This document shows positions 15,725-23,376 of a stretch of DNA of 33,516 nt, in pieces. Source of the stretch: Falsiroseomonas oryziterrae (GTDB lineage: Bacteria > Pseudomonadota > Alphaproteobacteria > Acetobacterales > Acetobacteraceae); NCBI RefSeq assembly GCF_021864505.1, contig NZ_JAKJIB010000011.1:1-33516 (forward strand). The letters run 5' to 3'. The translations under genes and the position numbers were made by a program. Position 1 is the stretch's first letter. Each line of letters starts with the position of its first letter. Below the pieces are notes generated by a model. That model was not told where the DNA came from. It did not search any database and saw only the letters and a list, made by a program, of their open reading frames with translations.

Positions 15725-16128
15725 GTTGCCTCCTGCGCGATCAGGCCGCGCAGGGTCAGCTCGTTGAGGAACAGCTCGGCGTCGCGGATCGCGCGCGTCC
15801 TCTCGATTCCGTAGCGCCGCGCCAGCATTTCTGGCAGGTCGTCGCGTTTGGCGCCGCCCTCAATGGCGCGCAGCACGAAGGCAGCCGTCGGGCTGATCCG
15901 GTAGAACATCCCCCAGACCGTATCGAAGACGAAGGTGTCGCCGTAGAACTTCAGGTGCCGGGTGCCGCGGAGCGGGCCGATGGACGCGCTCGCGGTCGGG
16001 GAGCGCCTTGCGTTTGGTTGGGTCAACGCCCTGACAATCCTCCAAGCTTCGGCCGGCGTGGTCGGACCCGCCGATTGTTCGCGCTCCGCGGTCCTAAGGG
16101 CCGCTTTCCTTAAACCATAGCGCACCAT
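15721..16128 (-). CDS. PqqD-like protein (RiPP recognition element fold)
   Basis: The protein has about 135 residues, with the PqqD domain in the last 85: GTRHLKFYGDTFVFDTVWGM (three beta strands), FYRISPTAAFVLRAIEGGAK and a three-helix end with LARRYGIERTRAIRDAELFL and ELTLRGLI. The 'FxISPTxxxVxxxIEGG' and 'FLNELTxxGLI' wording is standard for PqqD, which binds the leader of a precursor peptide and presents it to modifying enzymes. I start at the ATG at 16128. It has no close ribosome site, and the first 45 residues are basic and unlike PqqD. A TTG at 16026 with GGAGG at 16039-16043 would give a normal-length protein of about 100 residues. It is first in the four-gene operon and divergent from the solute-binding protein. 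Confidence 0.8.
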   Translation of the reverse strand: MVRYGLRKAALRTAEREQSAGPTTPAEAWRIVRALTQPNARRSPTASASIGPLRGTRHLKFYGDTFVFDTVWGMFYRISPTAAFVLRAIEGGAKRDDLPEMLARRYGIERTRAIRDAELFLNELTLRGLIAQEAT

Positions 16129-16165
16129 GCGCGCAGGAACATTGCTCCAGATCAATGATCCGTCC

Positions 16166-16185
16166 CCACGGTCGTTCTACCGTGG
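16166..16185. promoter_or_regulatory. Perfect palindrome CCACGGT-N6-ACCGTGG, candidate operator
   Basis: Two 7-base arms are separated by CGTTCT, midway in the 86-base gap between the divergent PqqD-like (start 16128) and solute-binding (start 16215) genes. The 20-base dyad has the size of a dimeric-regulator operator. The bound protein is unknown and no regulator gene is adjacent. Confidence 0.5.
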
Positions 16186-16214
16186 AGCGCAACGATATCG
16201 AGCGGAACGCACAT

Positions 16215-17810
16215 ATGACGCGCGTCGGGTCTCCACGCTTCCTCGTCGCCTCCGGGCTTGTCCTGGCCCTTTCACTCGCTGGCTGTGCCGGAACGGACCG
16301 GCAGGACAACATGCCGCCGCCAGGGACCTTGAGGGCGGTACCCCACGCAGGGCTGACGAGCCTCGATCCGATCACCACGACCGCATACATCAATCGGACG
16401 CATGGCTATCTCGTCTACGACACGCTCTTCGCGCTGGACCAGAATTTCGAGCCGCAGCCACAGATGGTGGACAGCTTCACCATCTCGCCCGACGGTCGGA
16501 CCTACACCTTCCGGCTTCGAGACGGGCTACGCTGGCACGATGGCACGCAGGTCACTGCGGAGGATTGCGTTGCGTCCCTCCGCCGATGGGGCCGTCGCGA
16601 CGGAACCGGCCAGGCACTCTTCTCGACCGTGGAGAGCCTGACCGCCGAGAACCCGCAGACCATCGTCATGCGCCTCCGTCGCCCGTTCCCCGGGGTTCTG
16701 GAGGCGCTCGGGAAGATCTCCTCCAACGTGCCGTTCATGATGCCCCGGCGCCTGGCGGAGACCGATGCCAACACCGCGGTCAACGATGCCACAGGATCGG
16801 GCCCCTACCGCTTCAGCCGCGACGACTGGCAGCCGGGTCGCCGGGCCGTGTATCTGCGCAATGACGCCTATGTGGCGCGGTCGGAGCCCGCTTCCCTCGC
16901 GGCCGGTTCCCGGGCCGGACAAATGCCGCGCATCGAGTGGGTCAGCTACCAGACACCCGAGGACGCGGTGGCGGCGCTCGGCCGCGGCGAGGTGCACTAC
17001 CTCGAATCGCCGCCTGTCCGGCTGTTGCCGCAGCTGCGTGAGATGCCGGGTGTCAGCGTCGGCTTCACCGACCCGCTCGGGAATGTCGGCATGGCGGTCT
17101 TCAACCACGCGGCAGCGCCGTTCAACAACGTCGCCGTACGTCGGGCCGTCATGATGGCCATGAACCAGGAAGACTACATGACGGCCGCGGTGGGCGATCG
17201 GACGCTCTGGCGCACGTGCCACTCCGTCTTCCCCTGCGACTCGCCGCTGGCCAACGAGGCCGGGAACCAAGTGATGCGCAGCGCCAACCTGGACGGCGCT
17301 CGTGCTGCCCTGCGCAGGGCAGGATATCGCGGGCAACCGGTCGTCATCATGAACCCGACCGACATTGCGGTGCTCGCGGCCTTCACCCGGGTCACGGCGG
17401 ATCGCCTGCGGGAGATCGGCATGAATGTCCAGGTTGAGGACATGACCTGGGATGCGCTGCTCCAGCGCCGGAACACGCGCAGCGGCCCTGGCTCCTGGAG
17501 CATGTTCCACACCTGGTGGGTGGCGGCAGACCTTCTCGATCCCACCAAGATCGCCTTCTCGGGCAATCCTCAGACCGGCTGGATCGGCTGGCCCCGCGAC
17601 CCGCAGCTGGAACGGCTGCGCGCCTCCTTCGTGGCTCAGCAGGACCCCGCGCGACGCAGGGCCATCGCCGAGCAGGTGCAGCAGCGGGTTCTCTCCAATG
17701 CGAACTTCGCAATCCTGGGCCAGTTCTATGAGCCGATCGCATTCCGGGACAACGTGACCGGCCTGCAGTCGCCCATCCAGATGTACTATCGCCTCGGGTT
17801 GCGGCAGTGA
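16215..17810 (+). CDS. Lipoprotein solute-binding protein, peptide/nickel class (SBP_5)
   Basis: The 531-residue protein has a lipoprotein signal (FLVASGLVLALSLAGC, lipid Cys24), so it sits on the membrane facing the periplasm. The mature chain is a family-5 substrate-binding protein: HAGLTSLDPITTTAYINR, YDTLFALDQNFEPQPQMV, TYTFRLRDGLRWHDGTQVTA, TGSGPYRF, AVRRAVMMAMNQEDYM. These proteins bind oligopeptides, dipeptides, glutathione or nickel. The start is ATG 16215; an in-frame extension to 16155 would overlap the palindrome. No permease or ATPase is near, so the transporter partners are elsewhere or absent. Its divergent position with a common palindrome links it to the PqqD/ATP-grasp operon. 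Substrate unknown, but a peptide fits the context. Confidence 0.9.
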   Translation: MTRVGSPRFLVASGLVLALSLAGCAGTDRQDNMPPPGTLRAVPHAGLTSLDPITTTAYINRTHGYLVYDTLFALDQNFEPQPQMVDSFTISPDGRTYTFRLRDGLRWHDGTQVTAEDCVASLRRWGRRDGTGQALFSTVESLTAENPQTIVMRLRRPFPGVLEALGKISSNVPFMMPRRLAETDANTAVNDATGSGPYRFSRDDWQPGRRAVYLRNDAYVARSEPASLAAGSRAGQMPRIEWVSYQTPEDAVAALGRGEVHYLESPPVRLLPQLREMPGVSVGFTDPLGNVGMAVFNHAAAPFNNVAVRRAVMMAMNQEDYMTAAVGDRTLWRTCHSVFPCDSPLANEAGNQVMRSANLDGARAALRRAGYRGQPVVIMNPTDIAVLAAFTRVTADRLREIGMNVQVEDMTWDALLQRRNTRSGPGSWSMFHTWWVAADLLDPTKIAFSGNPQTGWIGWPRDPQLERLRASFVAQQDPARRRAIAEQVQQRVLSNANFAILGQFYEPIAFRDNVTGLQSPIQMYYRLGLRQ

Positions 17811-17843
17811 TGTCGCGGCCGCGCGCAGCCTGACAGGCGTCGG

Positions 17844-17880
17844 TTCCGGCCTCGCCAGGTGACGAGGCCGGAATTCCGCT
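17844..17880 (+). terminator. Hairpin terminator after the solute-binding gene
   Basis: An 11-base perfect stem (TTCCGGCCTCG paired with CGAGGCCGGAA) has an 8-base loop and lies 34 bases after the stop. It is followed by a modest pyrimidine-rich stretch (TTCCGCTTGG) rather than a long T run, so efficiency is uncertain. Confidence 0.6.
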
Positions 17881-18020
17881 TGGACTTATGCTGCTTAACG
17901 CGGTCGGCTTGGACTCAGCGGAGTTGGTTCAGTAGACTGACCACCTGAGGCGCGCAGGGCATTGCGCTCGCTTGGCCGAGCGCCATCCTGCAGCGCCCTG
18001 CCGAACAGGAGCACGGGAGC

Positions 18021-18950
18021 ATGCGTTTTCGGGCACGCTTGCGTCGAGCGGCCTCCTGCGCCGGTGCGTGCTGGCGCTTCGGGGTGAGCGCGCTGCTGCT
18101 GCTCGGCACCACCCTGCTGCCCGCCAGGTGGGCCGAAGCCAGGGATGCCACGGTGCGCATCGCTGCCACCGCGCCGCACTCCGGCCGCGATGTCCAGCTC
18201 TTCGGCGAGGTGTACCGCCCCGCCGGGGAGGGGCGCTTTCCAGCCGTTGTGCTGAAGCATGGCTGCGGCGGCTGGATGGGCGGCGCGCGCCACGCCCTGC
18301 AGCAGCATGCGGCCTTCCTGCGCGACAATGGCTTCGTGGTGCTGAACCTCGACGGCTTCGGTCCGCGCGGCCTGGGCGACGGTTCGGCCTGCGCCAGCGT
18401 CGCCACGCTAACCGAGGCGCTGCGCTACCGTACGCAGGACGCCTTCGACGCGCTGCGCTACCTGCGCTCGCTCGACTACGTGGATTCCGAACAGATCTTC
18501 CTGATGGGACAGAGCAACGGCGGCAGCGTGGCGATGCTCGCGGCCGCGGCCGGCGCCGCCCGCACGTTCCGCGCGGCCGAGGGCGGCTTCCGGGCCGTGG
18601 TGGCCTTCTATCCATGGTGCGGGACCCTCGGCTCGACCCGGCTTTCCCTCGAAGCGCCGCTCCTGGTCCTCACCGGTGCGCGCGACGACTGGACGCCCCC
18701 GGATGACTGTCGCCGCTTCACCTCGAGCGGGGCACCGGTCCGGGTGACCGTCTACGGCAATGCGGCGCACTCCTTCGACCTGCTCTCACCCCCGCACCGC
18801 TTCCTCGGCAAGCTGGTGGGCTACGACGCGGACGCAACGCAGGACAGCCGCCAGCAGATGCTCGCCTTCTTCCGGGAGCATGGCGCGCGCGCCCGCGTGG
18901 CTCGGGCTGGAGCCAGCAATCCCATCACCCGGGTCAGCGACCGCCGCTGA
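18021..18950 (+). CDS. Dienelactone hydrolase-family alpha/beta hydrolase, exported
   Basis: The 309-residue protein has a hydrophobic N-terminus (RFGVSALLLLGTTLLPARWA, AEA) that reads as a signal peptide ending near residue 40. The mature part is a DLH-type hydrolase: FPAVVLKHGCGGWMG, GFVVLNLDGFGPRG, nucleophile Ser in FLMGQSNGGSVAML, Asp in LVLTGARDDWTPP and His in YGNAAHSFDL. DLH proteins usually use Cys at the nucleophile place, so with Ser it resembles the general esterase/hydrolase branch. It could cleave small esters in the periplasm. GGAGC precedes the ATG. It stands alone, after a terminator and before the TorF-type gene. Confidence 0.85.
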   Translation: MRFRARLRRAASCAGACWRFGVSALLLLGTTLLPARWAEARDATVRIAATAPHSGRDVQLFGEVYRPAGEGRFPAVVLKHGCGGWMGGARHALQQHAAFLRDNGFVVLNLDGFGPRGLGDGSACASVATLTEALRYRTQDAFDALRYLRSLDYVDSEQIFLMGQSNGGSVAMLAAAAGAARTFRAAEGGFRAVVAFYPWCGTLGSTRLSLEAPLLVLTGARDDWTPPDDCRRFTSSGAPVRVTVYGNAAHSFDLLSPPHRFLGKLVGYDADATQDSRQQMLAFFREHGARARVARAGASNPITRVSDRR

Positions 18951-19112
18951 GGCCGTCGCCGCATCACCCTGCGAGGCGAGGCTGCAACGCCAGTCGCGTG
19001 CAGGCGTGCGCCTGTTGATGCGTATCAATGCATAGTGTTCCGCCTCCGGCTTTCATATCTTCCGAACGAAATGCACCCGCCGCGCCGCGGTGCAGCTTGT
19101 CTGAGGGGGACC

Positions 19113-19853
19113 ATGCGTAGATCGCTTGTTGCCGGTGCGCTTCTTGCCGTCGTCGTCGCCACGCCTGCTGCGGCGCAGGTGCCGCTCGGCAGCGGGTTCA
19201 GCGTCAGCGGATACGTCACCGGGACGACCGACTACGTCACCCGCGGCATCAGCCAGACACGCGAGCGACCCGCTTTGCAGGCCGGCGCCGAGCTCGCGCA
19301 TGAGTCCGGCTTCTATATCGGTACCTTCGTGAGCAACGTCGCCTTCCAGGGCACCGACGCGCGGCAGGAGGTGGATGCGTATCTCGGCTATCGCTGGACA
19401 CTGAGTGGGTTCCGCTTCGATGTGGTGGGCCAGTGGTACACCTATCCGGGCTATACGGCCGGGCCTGGCCAGTACGGGCTCGATTTCGCGGAGGTCATCC
19501 TCTCGGCGGCCTATGATTTCGAGCGTGTGACGCTGAGCGGCCTTGTCGGCTGGTCGCCCGACTACTCCTTCGAATCTGGCAACGCCGTGCGGGTTGAGGC
19601 GGGTGTCGCCTGGACGACGCCTCTCTGGGACATCGTTCTGTCGGGCCGCGTCGGCTACCAGTCGATCGACCGGAACAGCAGGATCGGACTGCCGGACTAC
19701 GTCTACTACGGCGCATCCGTGTCGAAGGCGCTCGGCGGCGGCGTGAGCGTCGCCGCGGGGGTGTACGGAACGGACATCTCGAAAAGCGACTGCTTTGGCG
19801 GACGCGACGTCTGCGACACGCGGCTGCTAGCCTCCGTAACCTGGCGCTTCTGA
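19113..19853 (+). CDS. TorF-type putative outer-membrane porin (TIGR02001-like)
   Basis: The 246-residue protein has a signal peptide (RRSLVAGALLAVVVATPAAA, cleavage after AQ) and a beta-rich mature chain ending in VTWRF, the terminal aromatic of outer-membrane proteins. The motifs SVSGYVTGTTDYVTRGISQT near the start, SGFYIGTFVSNVAFQG, and EVDAYLGYRWTLSGFRFDVV are those of the proteobacterial TorF/TIGR02001 family, small barrels whose transported substrate is unknown. The start is ATG 19113, with GAGGGGGA before it; an upstream in-frame ATG at 19035 would add a non-signal extension. No partner genes are adjacent, so function is not inferred further. Confidence 0.85.
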   Translation: MRRSLVAGALLAVVVATPAAAQVPLGSGFSVSGYVTGTTDYVTRGISQTRERPALQAGAELAHESGFYIGTFVSNVAFQGTDARQEVDAYLGYRWTLSGFRFDVVGQWYTYPGYTAGPGQYGLDFAEVILSAAYDFERVTLSGLVGWSPDYSFESGNAVRVEAGVAWTTPLWDIVLSGRVGYQSIDRNSRIGLPDYVYYGASVSKALGGGVSVAAGVYGTDISKSDCFGGRDVCDTRLLASVTWRF

Positions 19854-20117
19854 GAAGCCGCCCTGATCTGCCGGTCCTGTCGCGCCTGCTAACCGCAGGT
19901 ACGGCCATCATCCTCGGGTGACCTCTCAGTGGGGCGACTTTGCACGCGGAGATGCTGCAATGATGTGGATGGTCCCCCGCTTCGAGTGACTCCACCAACA
20001 GCGCCGCTGCAGCGGATTTCGCCGAAGATGAAGGGGTGGTAATCTATCGCGCCGCGCAGAAGGACCCGCGCCCGGCCGCGCGATCGTTGCCTGTCACTCG
20101 CCCAGGGAGCTCTACAG

Positions 20118-20891
20118 TTGATCACCACCATCACGACCCATGTCCAGCCGGGCACGCCGGCGGAGGTCGAAAGCCGCCTGAGTCCCGCGCTGACGGCCGC
20201 CGAAGCCTTCGGGGCGCACCTCGTTACGCTCGTTTTCGCGATTGACGGCAACGAGGAGTTGGCAGGCGCCGCAGCCAACCAGGCGGACGAACTAGCAAAG
20301 CGACGCGGCATTCGCGGCGAGGTACGGCCGCGAAGCTCCTTTGCTTACGGGGCGGGCGAGGTCTTTGCCGACCACGCGCGCGTCAGCGATCTCGCGGTGG
20401 TATCGCTTGATCTTGGTCGCGGCCTGGCTGGGCGGATGCTGCTCTCCGCCGTCGCCTTCGGCAGCGGCCGCCCGGTGCTGATGGTGCCGGAGGCGGCAGG
20501 CATGACCCGGCTTCCCCGGCGCGTGTTGGTCGGGTGGGATGCTTCGCCGGCGGCGGCGCGTGCCGTAGCTGGCGCCCTGCCCTTCATTCGCCGGGCTGAA
20601 GAGACGCTTGTGGTGACCATCAGCGATGACAAGTCCCTTCGGTCGGGTCAGTCGGGCATCGAGTTGACGCATCTTCTCGCGCGGCACGGCGCCAAGGCGT
20701 CCTTCATGGCGGTGCGCGCCGATGGCCGCGGCCCGATGGCGGCGCTTTCAGAGTGCGCGCGCGAGCGGGAAGCAGATTTGCTGGTGCTTGGTGTCGTCCA
20801 GCACTCGCCGCTGCACGAACTGGTCTTCGGCAGCGCCACCGCCGCGCTGTTCCAGGACACGGCCGGGTTGCCCTGCCTCGTCGCGGCGTAG
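20118..20891 (+). CDS. Universal stress protein, two-domain
   Basis: The 257-residue cytosolic protein has two UspA-like halves. The first (residues 1-130) is degenerate and ends at FGSGRPVLMVPE. The second has RRVLVGWDASPAAARAVAG, where the ATP-binding beginning V-G-x-D-x-S is seen, then ADLLVLGVVQHSPLHELVFG and TAALFQDTAGLPCLV. The canonical G-2x-G-9x-G-S/T motif is only partial (FGSATAALF), so ATP binding is uncertain. The only sensible start is TTG 20118 with GGGAGCT upstream. UspA pairs of this sort help survive starvation and oxidants. It stands alone between the porin and the phosphonate-related genes. Confidence 0.85.
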   Translation: MITTITTHVQPGTPAEVESRLSPALTAAEAFGAHLVTLVFAIDGNEELAGAAANQADELAKRRGIRGEVRPRSSFAYGAGEVFADHARVSDLAVVSLDLGRGLAGRMLLSAVAFGSGRPVLMVPEAAGMTRLPRRVLVGWDASPAAARAVAGALPFIRRAEETLVVTISDDKSLRSGQSGIELTHLLARHGAKASFMAVRADGRGPMAALSECAREREADLLVLGVVQHSPLHELVFGSATAALFQDTAGLPCLVAA

Positions 20892-21034
20892 GTCCACTCA
20901 CGGTGAAAAGGGCGGTCAGAGGGCCGCCCACTTCGCTGGCCTCGTGTTGCGGTCGCACCGGGGCAGGGATTGCGAGCTTTCGACCCAACCGGGCTGGAAC
21001 CCGCCCGATCGCTTGGTGCCGCTCAGGTCTGCGG

Positions 21035-21336
21035 CGGTGGGCGCGAGCCTGAAGGTGCCGGTCTGGACCACCTTCCGCCGCGTCACCTTGCCGATCTGCC
21101 TGCCCGCCATCCTGGAGATCTGGATCTTCCTGTTCGTCAGCGCGATGACGACGGTGGGCGCGGTGATCTTCCTCGACGGGCCTGACACGAAGCCGGCCTC
21201 GGTAGCCGTCGTCCACGTGGACGAGGCGGGGCAGGCCAGCGCCGCTGCCGCCATGGCCTGCGTCCTGCTGGCCGCGACAACCGCGGCGAAGCTCGCGCGG
21301 CTCGCGGTCGACGCCCTGGCGGGTCGCGCGACCTAG
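21035..21336 (+). pseudogene. Truncated ABC permease, 2-aminoethylphosphonate-type (PhnV-like)
   Basis: Only about the last 100 residues of a binding-protein-dependent permease are present: GASLKVPVWTTFRRVTLPIC, then LPAILEIWIFLFVSAMTTVG, AVIFLDGPDTKPASVAVVHV, DEAGQASAAAAMACVLLAAT. 'VPVWTTFRRVTLPICLPAILEIW' is the cytoplasmic EAA loop and helix of the putative 2-aminoethylphosphonate ABC permease. The upstream part, which should hold four more membrane helices, is missing, and the sequence before about 21035 (right after the stress protein) is unrelated. I see no ATPase or binding-protein gene of the same system. It is a non-functional end piece, probably left by a deletion in the same phosphonate neighbourhood. 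Confidence 0.75.
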
Positions 21337-21360
21337 GCCTGGCGACGGCGCCGAGAACGG

Positions 21361-22263
21361 TCAGTCGAAGAAGACGGGGTTCGACCAGGCGCGACGGCCA
21401 GCGGAATCCGCGACCACGACGCGCCCGAAGCCGCCCGGGCGCAGCGCGGCAAGCGGCAGCTTGGCCTCGCGCTGACCGGGCGCTACCGACTGTACAGCGC
21501 GCGAGCCGCGTCCGAGCACCATGATGCTGGCCGCATCGCTGCACCGCACCGTCACCTGCTCCGCCTCCCAAACGATGTCGATGATCGAGGGGCCTTGGGT
21601 GGCGTAGAAGCGCCCGGCCTTGAGGGCGGCGAGCAGCATCTCGGGCTCGTTCGCCTCGGCCTTCACCATGACCCACCCGCCGAAGGCGTCGTCGCAGGCG
21701 AAATGCGCGTCGTCCGTCGCGAGCAGCGACACGCGCCGCCCGGCGGCGAGGAGCTGGTCGGCGAGGTAGACACCGTCGCCGCGTTCGGTGCGGAGCTGCG
21801 AGGTATGGTTGTACACCTCGACCGCGTGGGCGCCCGGGATCGTCGCGGCGTCCTCCTTGGTCAGCGCGTACCAGCCGGGGTGCGGAATGGCGACGAAGGC
21901 GCCGGCGGCCAGTGCTCGGGCGGCAAGCTCGGGACCGGTCTCGTCCGCGGCGGGGGGCGCGAAGCCGGATGGAAGGCCGACGGCGAGGATGTGCCAGGTC
22001 TCGCCGAGCTGAGTGCGGGGTGCGTGAAGCTCCGCGCCGAGCAGGGTCGTGAAGCCGGGCGCACGGAAGGGGCGCGTGTCGGCTATCGGGAAGCCATATC
22101 TCGGCAGGAAGTGGTCGGTGAGGGCGAGGAAATCGTAACCCGCCTCGCGGTAGGCGGCGCAGACCGCCTCCGGGCTGCGGACGCCATCGGATAGTGTCGA
22201 GTGCGTGTGGAGGTTGCCCTTCCAGAACCGGCCCGGTGCGACAAATGCATCGTCCATCGGCAT
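21361..22263 (-). CDS. PHP-domain metallohydrolase, CehA/McbA-like
   Basis: The 300-residue protein shows the PHP-superfamily metal ligands: His-x-His in WKGNLHTHSTLSDG, Asp-His in FLALTDH, Glu in LLGAELHAP, His in AIPHPGW and AVEVYNH, and Asp-Asp-x-His in LLATDDAHFACDDA. The remaining C-terminus (ALKAGRFYATQGPSIIDI plus a beta domain) is the extension seen in CehA/McbA-type hydrolases. The family splits phosphate or carbamate esters with two or three metal ions. Position back to back with the phosphonate operon, sharing a 200-base promoter gap that contains a Pho-box candidate, suggests a role in an organophosphorus ester pathway, though that is inference. The start is ATG 22263 or the next Met, MDDAF (22257). 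Confidence 0.87.
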   Translation of the reverse strand: MPMDDAFVAPGRFWKGNLHTHSTLSDGVRSPEAVCAAYREAGYDFLALTDHFLPRYGFPIADTRPFRAPGFTTLLGAELHAPRTQLGETWHILAVGLPSGFAPPAADETGPELAARALAAGAFVAIPHPGWYALTKEDAATIPGAHAVEVYNHTSQLRTERGDGVYLADQLLAAGRRVSLLATDDAHFACDDAFGGWVMVKAEANEPEMLLAALKAGRFYATQGPSIIDIVWEAEQVTVRCSDAASIMVLGRGSRAVQSVAPGQREAKLPLAALRPGGFGRVVVADSAGRRAWSNPVFFD

Positions 22264-22369
22264 CGGTCTGTCCTCCCACCTCGGTCAGCGCCTCTCCAAA
22301 GCCGGTTGCGCCGTGCGGGGCAAGAGACCTTTGGCGGTCAGGCGCGACCCCGGCGGCTTCGACGCTGCA

Positions 22370-22387
22370 CGATCATCGCACCGTCAT
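22370..22387 (+). promoter_or_regulatory. Candidate Pho box
   Basis: CGATCAT-CGCA-CCGTCAT matches the PhoB consensus CTGTCAT-N4-CTGTCAT at 11 of 14 positions with exact 4-base spacing. It lies 77 bases before the phnD start, and a phosphate-regulated phosphonate operon is the expected target. It could also serve the divergent PHP gene. Confidence 0.6.
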
Positions 22388-22464
22388 GCCGCTGCAACGG
22401 TAGCCGTCTATCCGCACGGGCATCCGCCGCGCTGACGTCGGCCGCCACGCAAGGAGCCCCCGCC

Positions 22465-23376
22465 ATGACTCGCCGCCGCGACATCCTGCTTGCCGCAACT
22501 GCGCTCGCACTCCCGGGTCTTGCCCATGCCCAGGGCGGCTGGCGAGCGCAGTTCAGGGAACTGCGCTACGGCATCATCTCCTCCGAGAACGAGCGCGACG
22601 CCATCGCCCGTCTCCAGGGGCTCGCCGCCTACACCGAGCGCAAGCTCGGCGTGCCGATGCGCGTGACACGCGGGACGGACTACGCGGCGGTGGTCGAGGC
22701 CCTGCGCTCCAGTCAGCTCGAATTCGCCCATCTCGGGCCCGCGGCCTATGCGCTGGCGCGGCGTTCCATGGGCGAGCGCGTCGTGCCGCTGCTGCGCCAT
22801 CGCGGGCATGACGGGGCGGAGGGCTATTTCTCGGTCATCTTCGTCCGCGCCGACAGCCAGTTCCGGACGCTGGCGGACCTGCGCGGCCGTTCCTTCGCCT
22901 TCGCCGATCCGAACTCCGCCTCTGGTTTCGCGGCGCCGAGCTACTTCCTGCGCAAGGAAGGCGTAGAGCCGGCCCGCTCTTTCGGCCGCACCGGCTTCTC
23001 GGGCAACCACGAGCAGTCGGTGATCGCCGTCCTGAATGGCACCTTCGATGCCGCGGCCACCTTCTGGAACAACGAGCAGAGCGGCAACATCCAGCGCATG
23101 GTCGAGAAGGGCATGATCCAGCCCGGAACGACGCGGATCATCTGGCGCAGCCCGCTCATTCCGAACTCGCCGACCGTCACCCGCGCCGAGGTGCCGGAGG
23201 ACCTTCGCCGCGACTTCATCGCGATGATGCAGGCGATGCCGCAGGAGGCGCCCGAGGTGCTGCGCCAGCTGAGCGCCAACACCGCCGGTTTCGCGCTGGC
23301 CCGGCATGAGGACTATGCCGACGTCATCGCCATGGTCGAGGAGAACCAGGCCCAGCGGCGTGAGCGCCGTTCTTGA
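22465..23376 (+). CDS. phnD: Phosphonate ABC transporter substrate-binding protein PhnD
   Basis: The 303-residue periplasmic protein has an export signal with TRRRDILLAATALALPGLAHA (RR present, Tat-like). The mature protein reads ELRYGIISSENERDAIARLQ, TRGTDYAAVVEALRSSQLEF, AHLGPAAYALARR and FADPNSASGFAAPSYFLRKEG, the phosphate-group-binding loop of PhnD/PtxB/HtxB proteins. The end includes FALARHEDYADVIAMVEENQ. It would catch phosphonate, phosphite or hypophosphite; the substrate is not readable by eye. The start is ATG 22465, with AAGGAG before it. It begins the operon behind the Pho box. The stop TGA shares bases with the TTG start of the first permease. Confidence 0.92.
   Translation: MTRRRDILLAATALALPGLAHAQGGWRAQFRELRYGIISSENERDAIARLQGLAAYTERKLGVPMRVTRGTDYAAVVEALRSSQLEFAHLGPAAYALARRSMGERVVPLLRHRGHDGAEGYFSVIFVRADSQFRTLADLRGRSFAFADPNSASGFAAPSYFLRKEGVEPARSFGRTGFSGNHEQSVIAVLNGTFDAAATFWNNEQSGNIQRMVEKGMIQPGTTRIIWRSPLIPNSPTVTRAEVPEDLRRDFIAMMQAMPQEAPEVLRQLSANTAGFALARHEDYADVIAMVEENQAQRRERRS

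Noticed and set aside
20892-21034. A minus-strand reading (GGFQPGWVESSQSLPRCDRN) as an IS remnant
   Set aside because: I could not match it to a transposase family, and no inverted repeat is visible.
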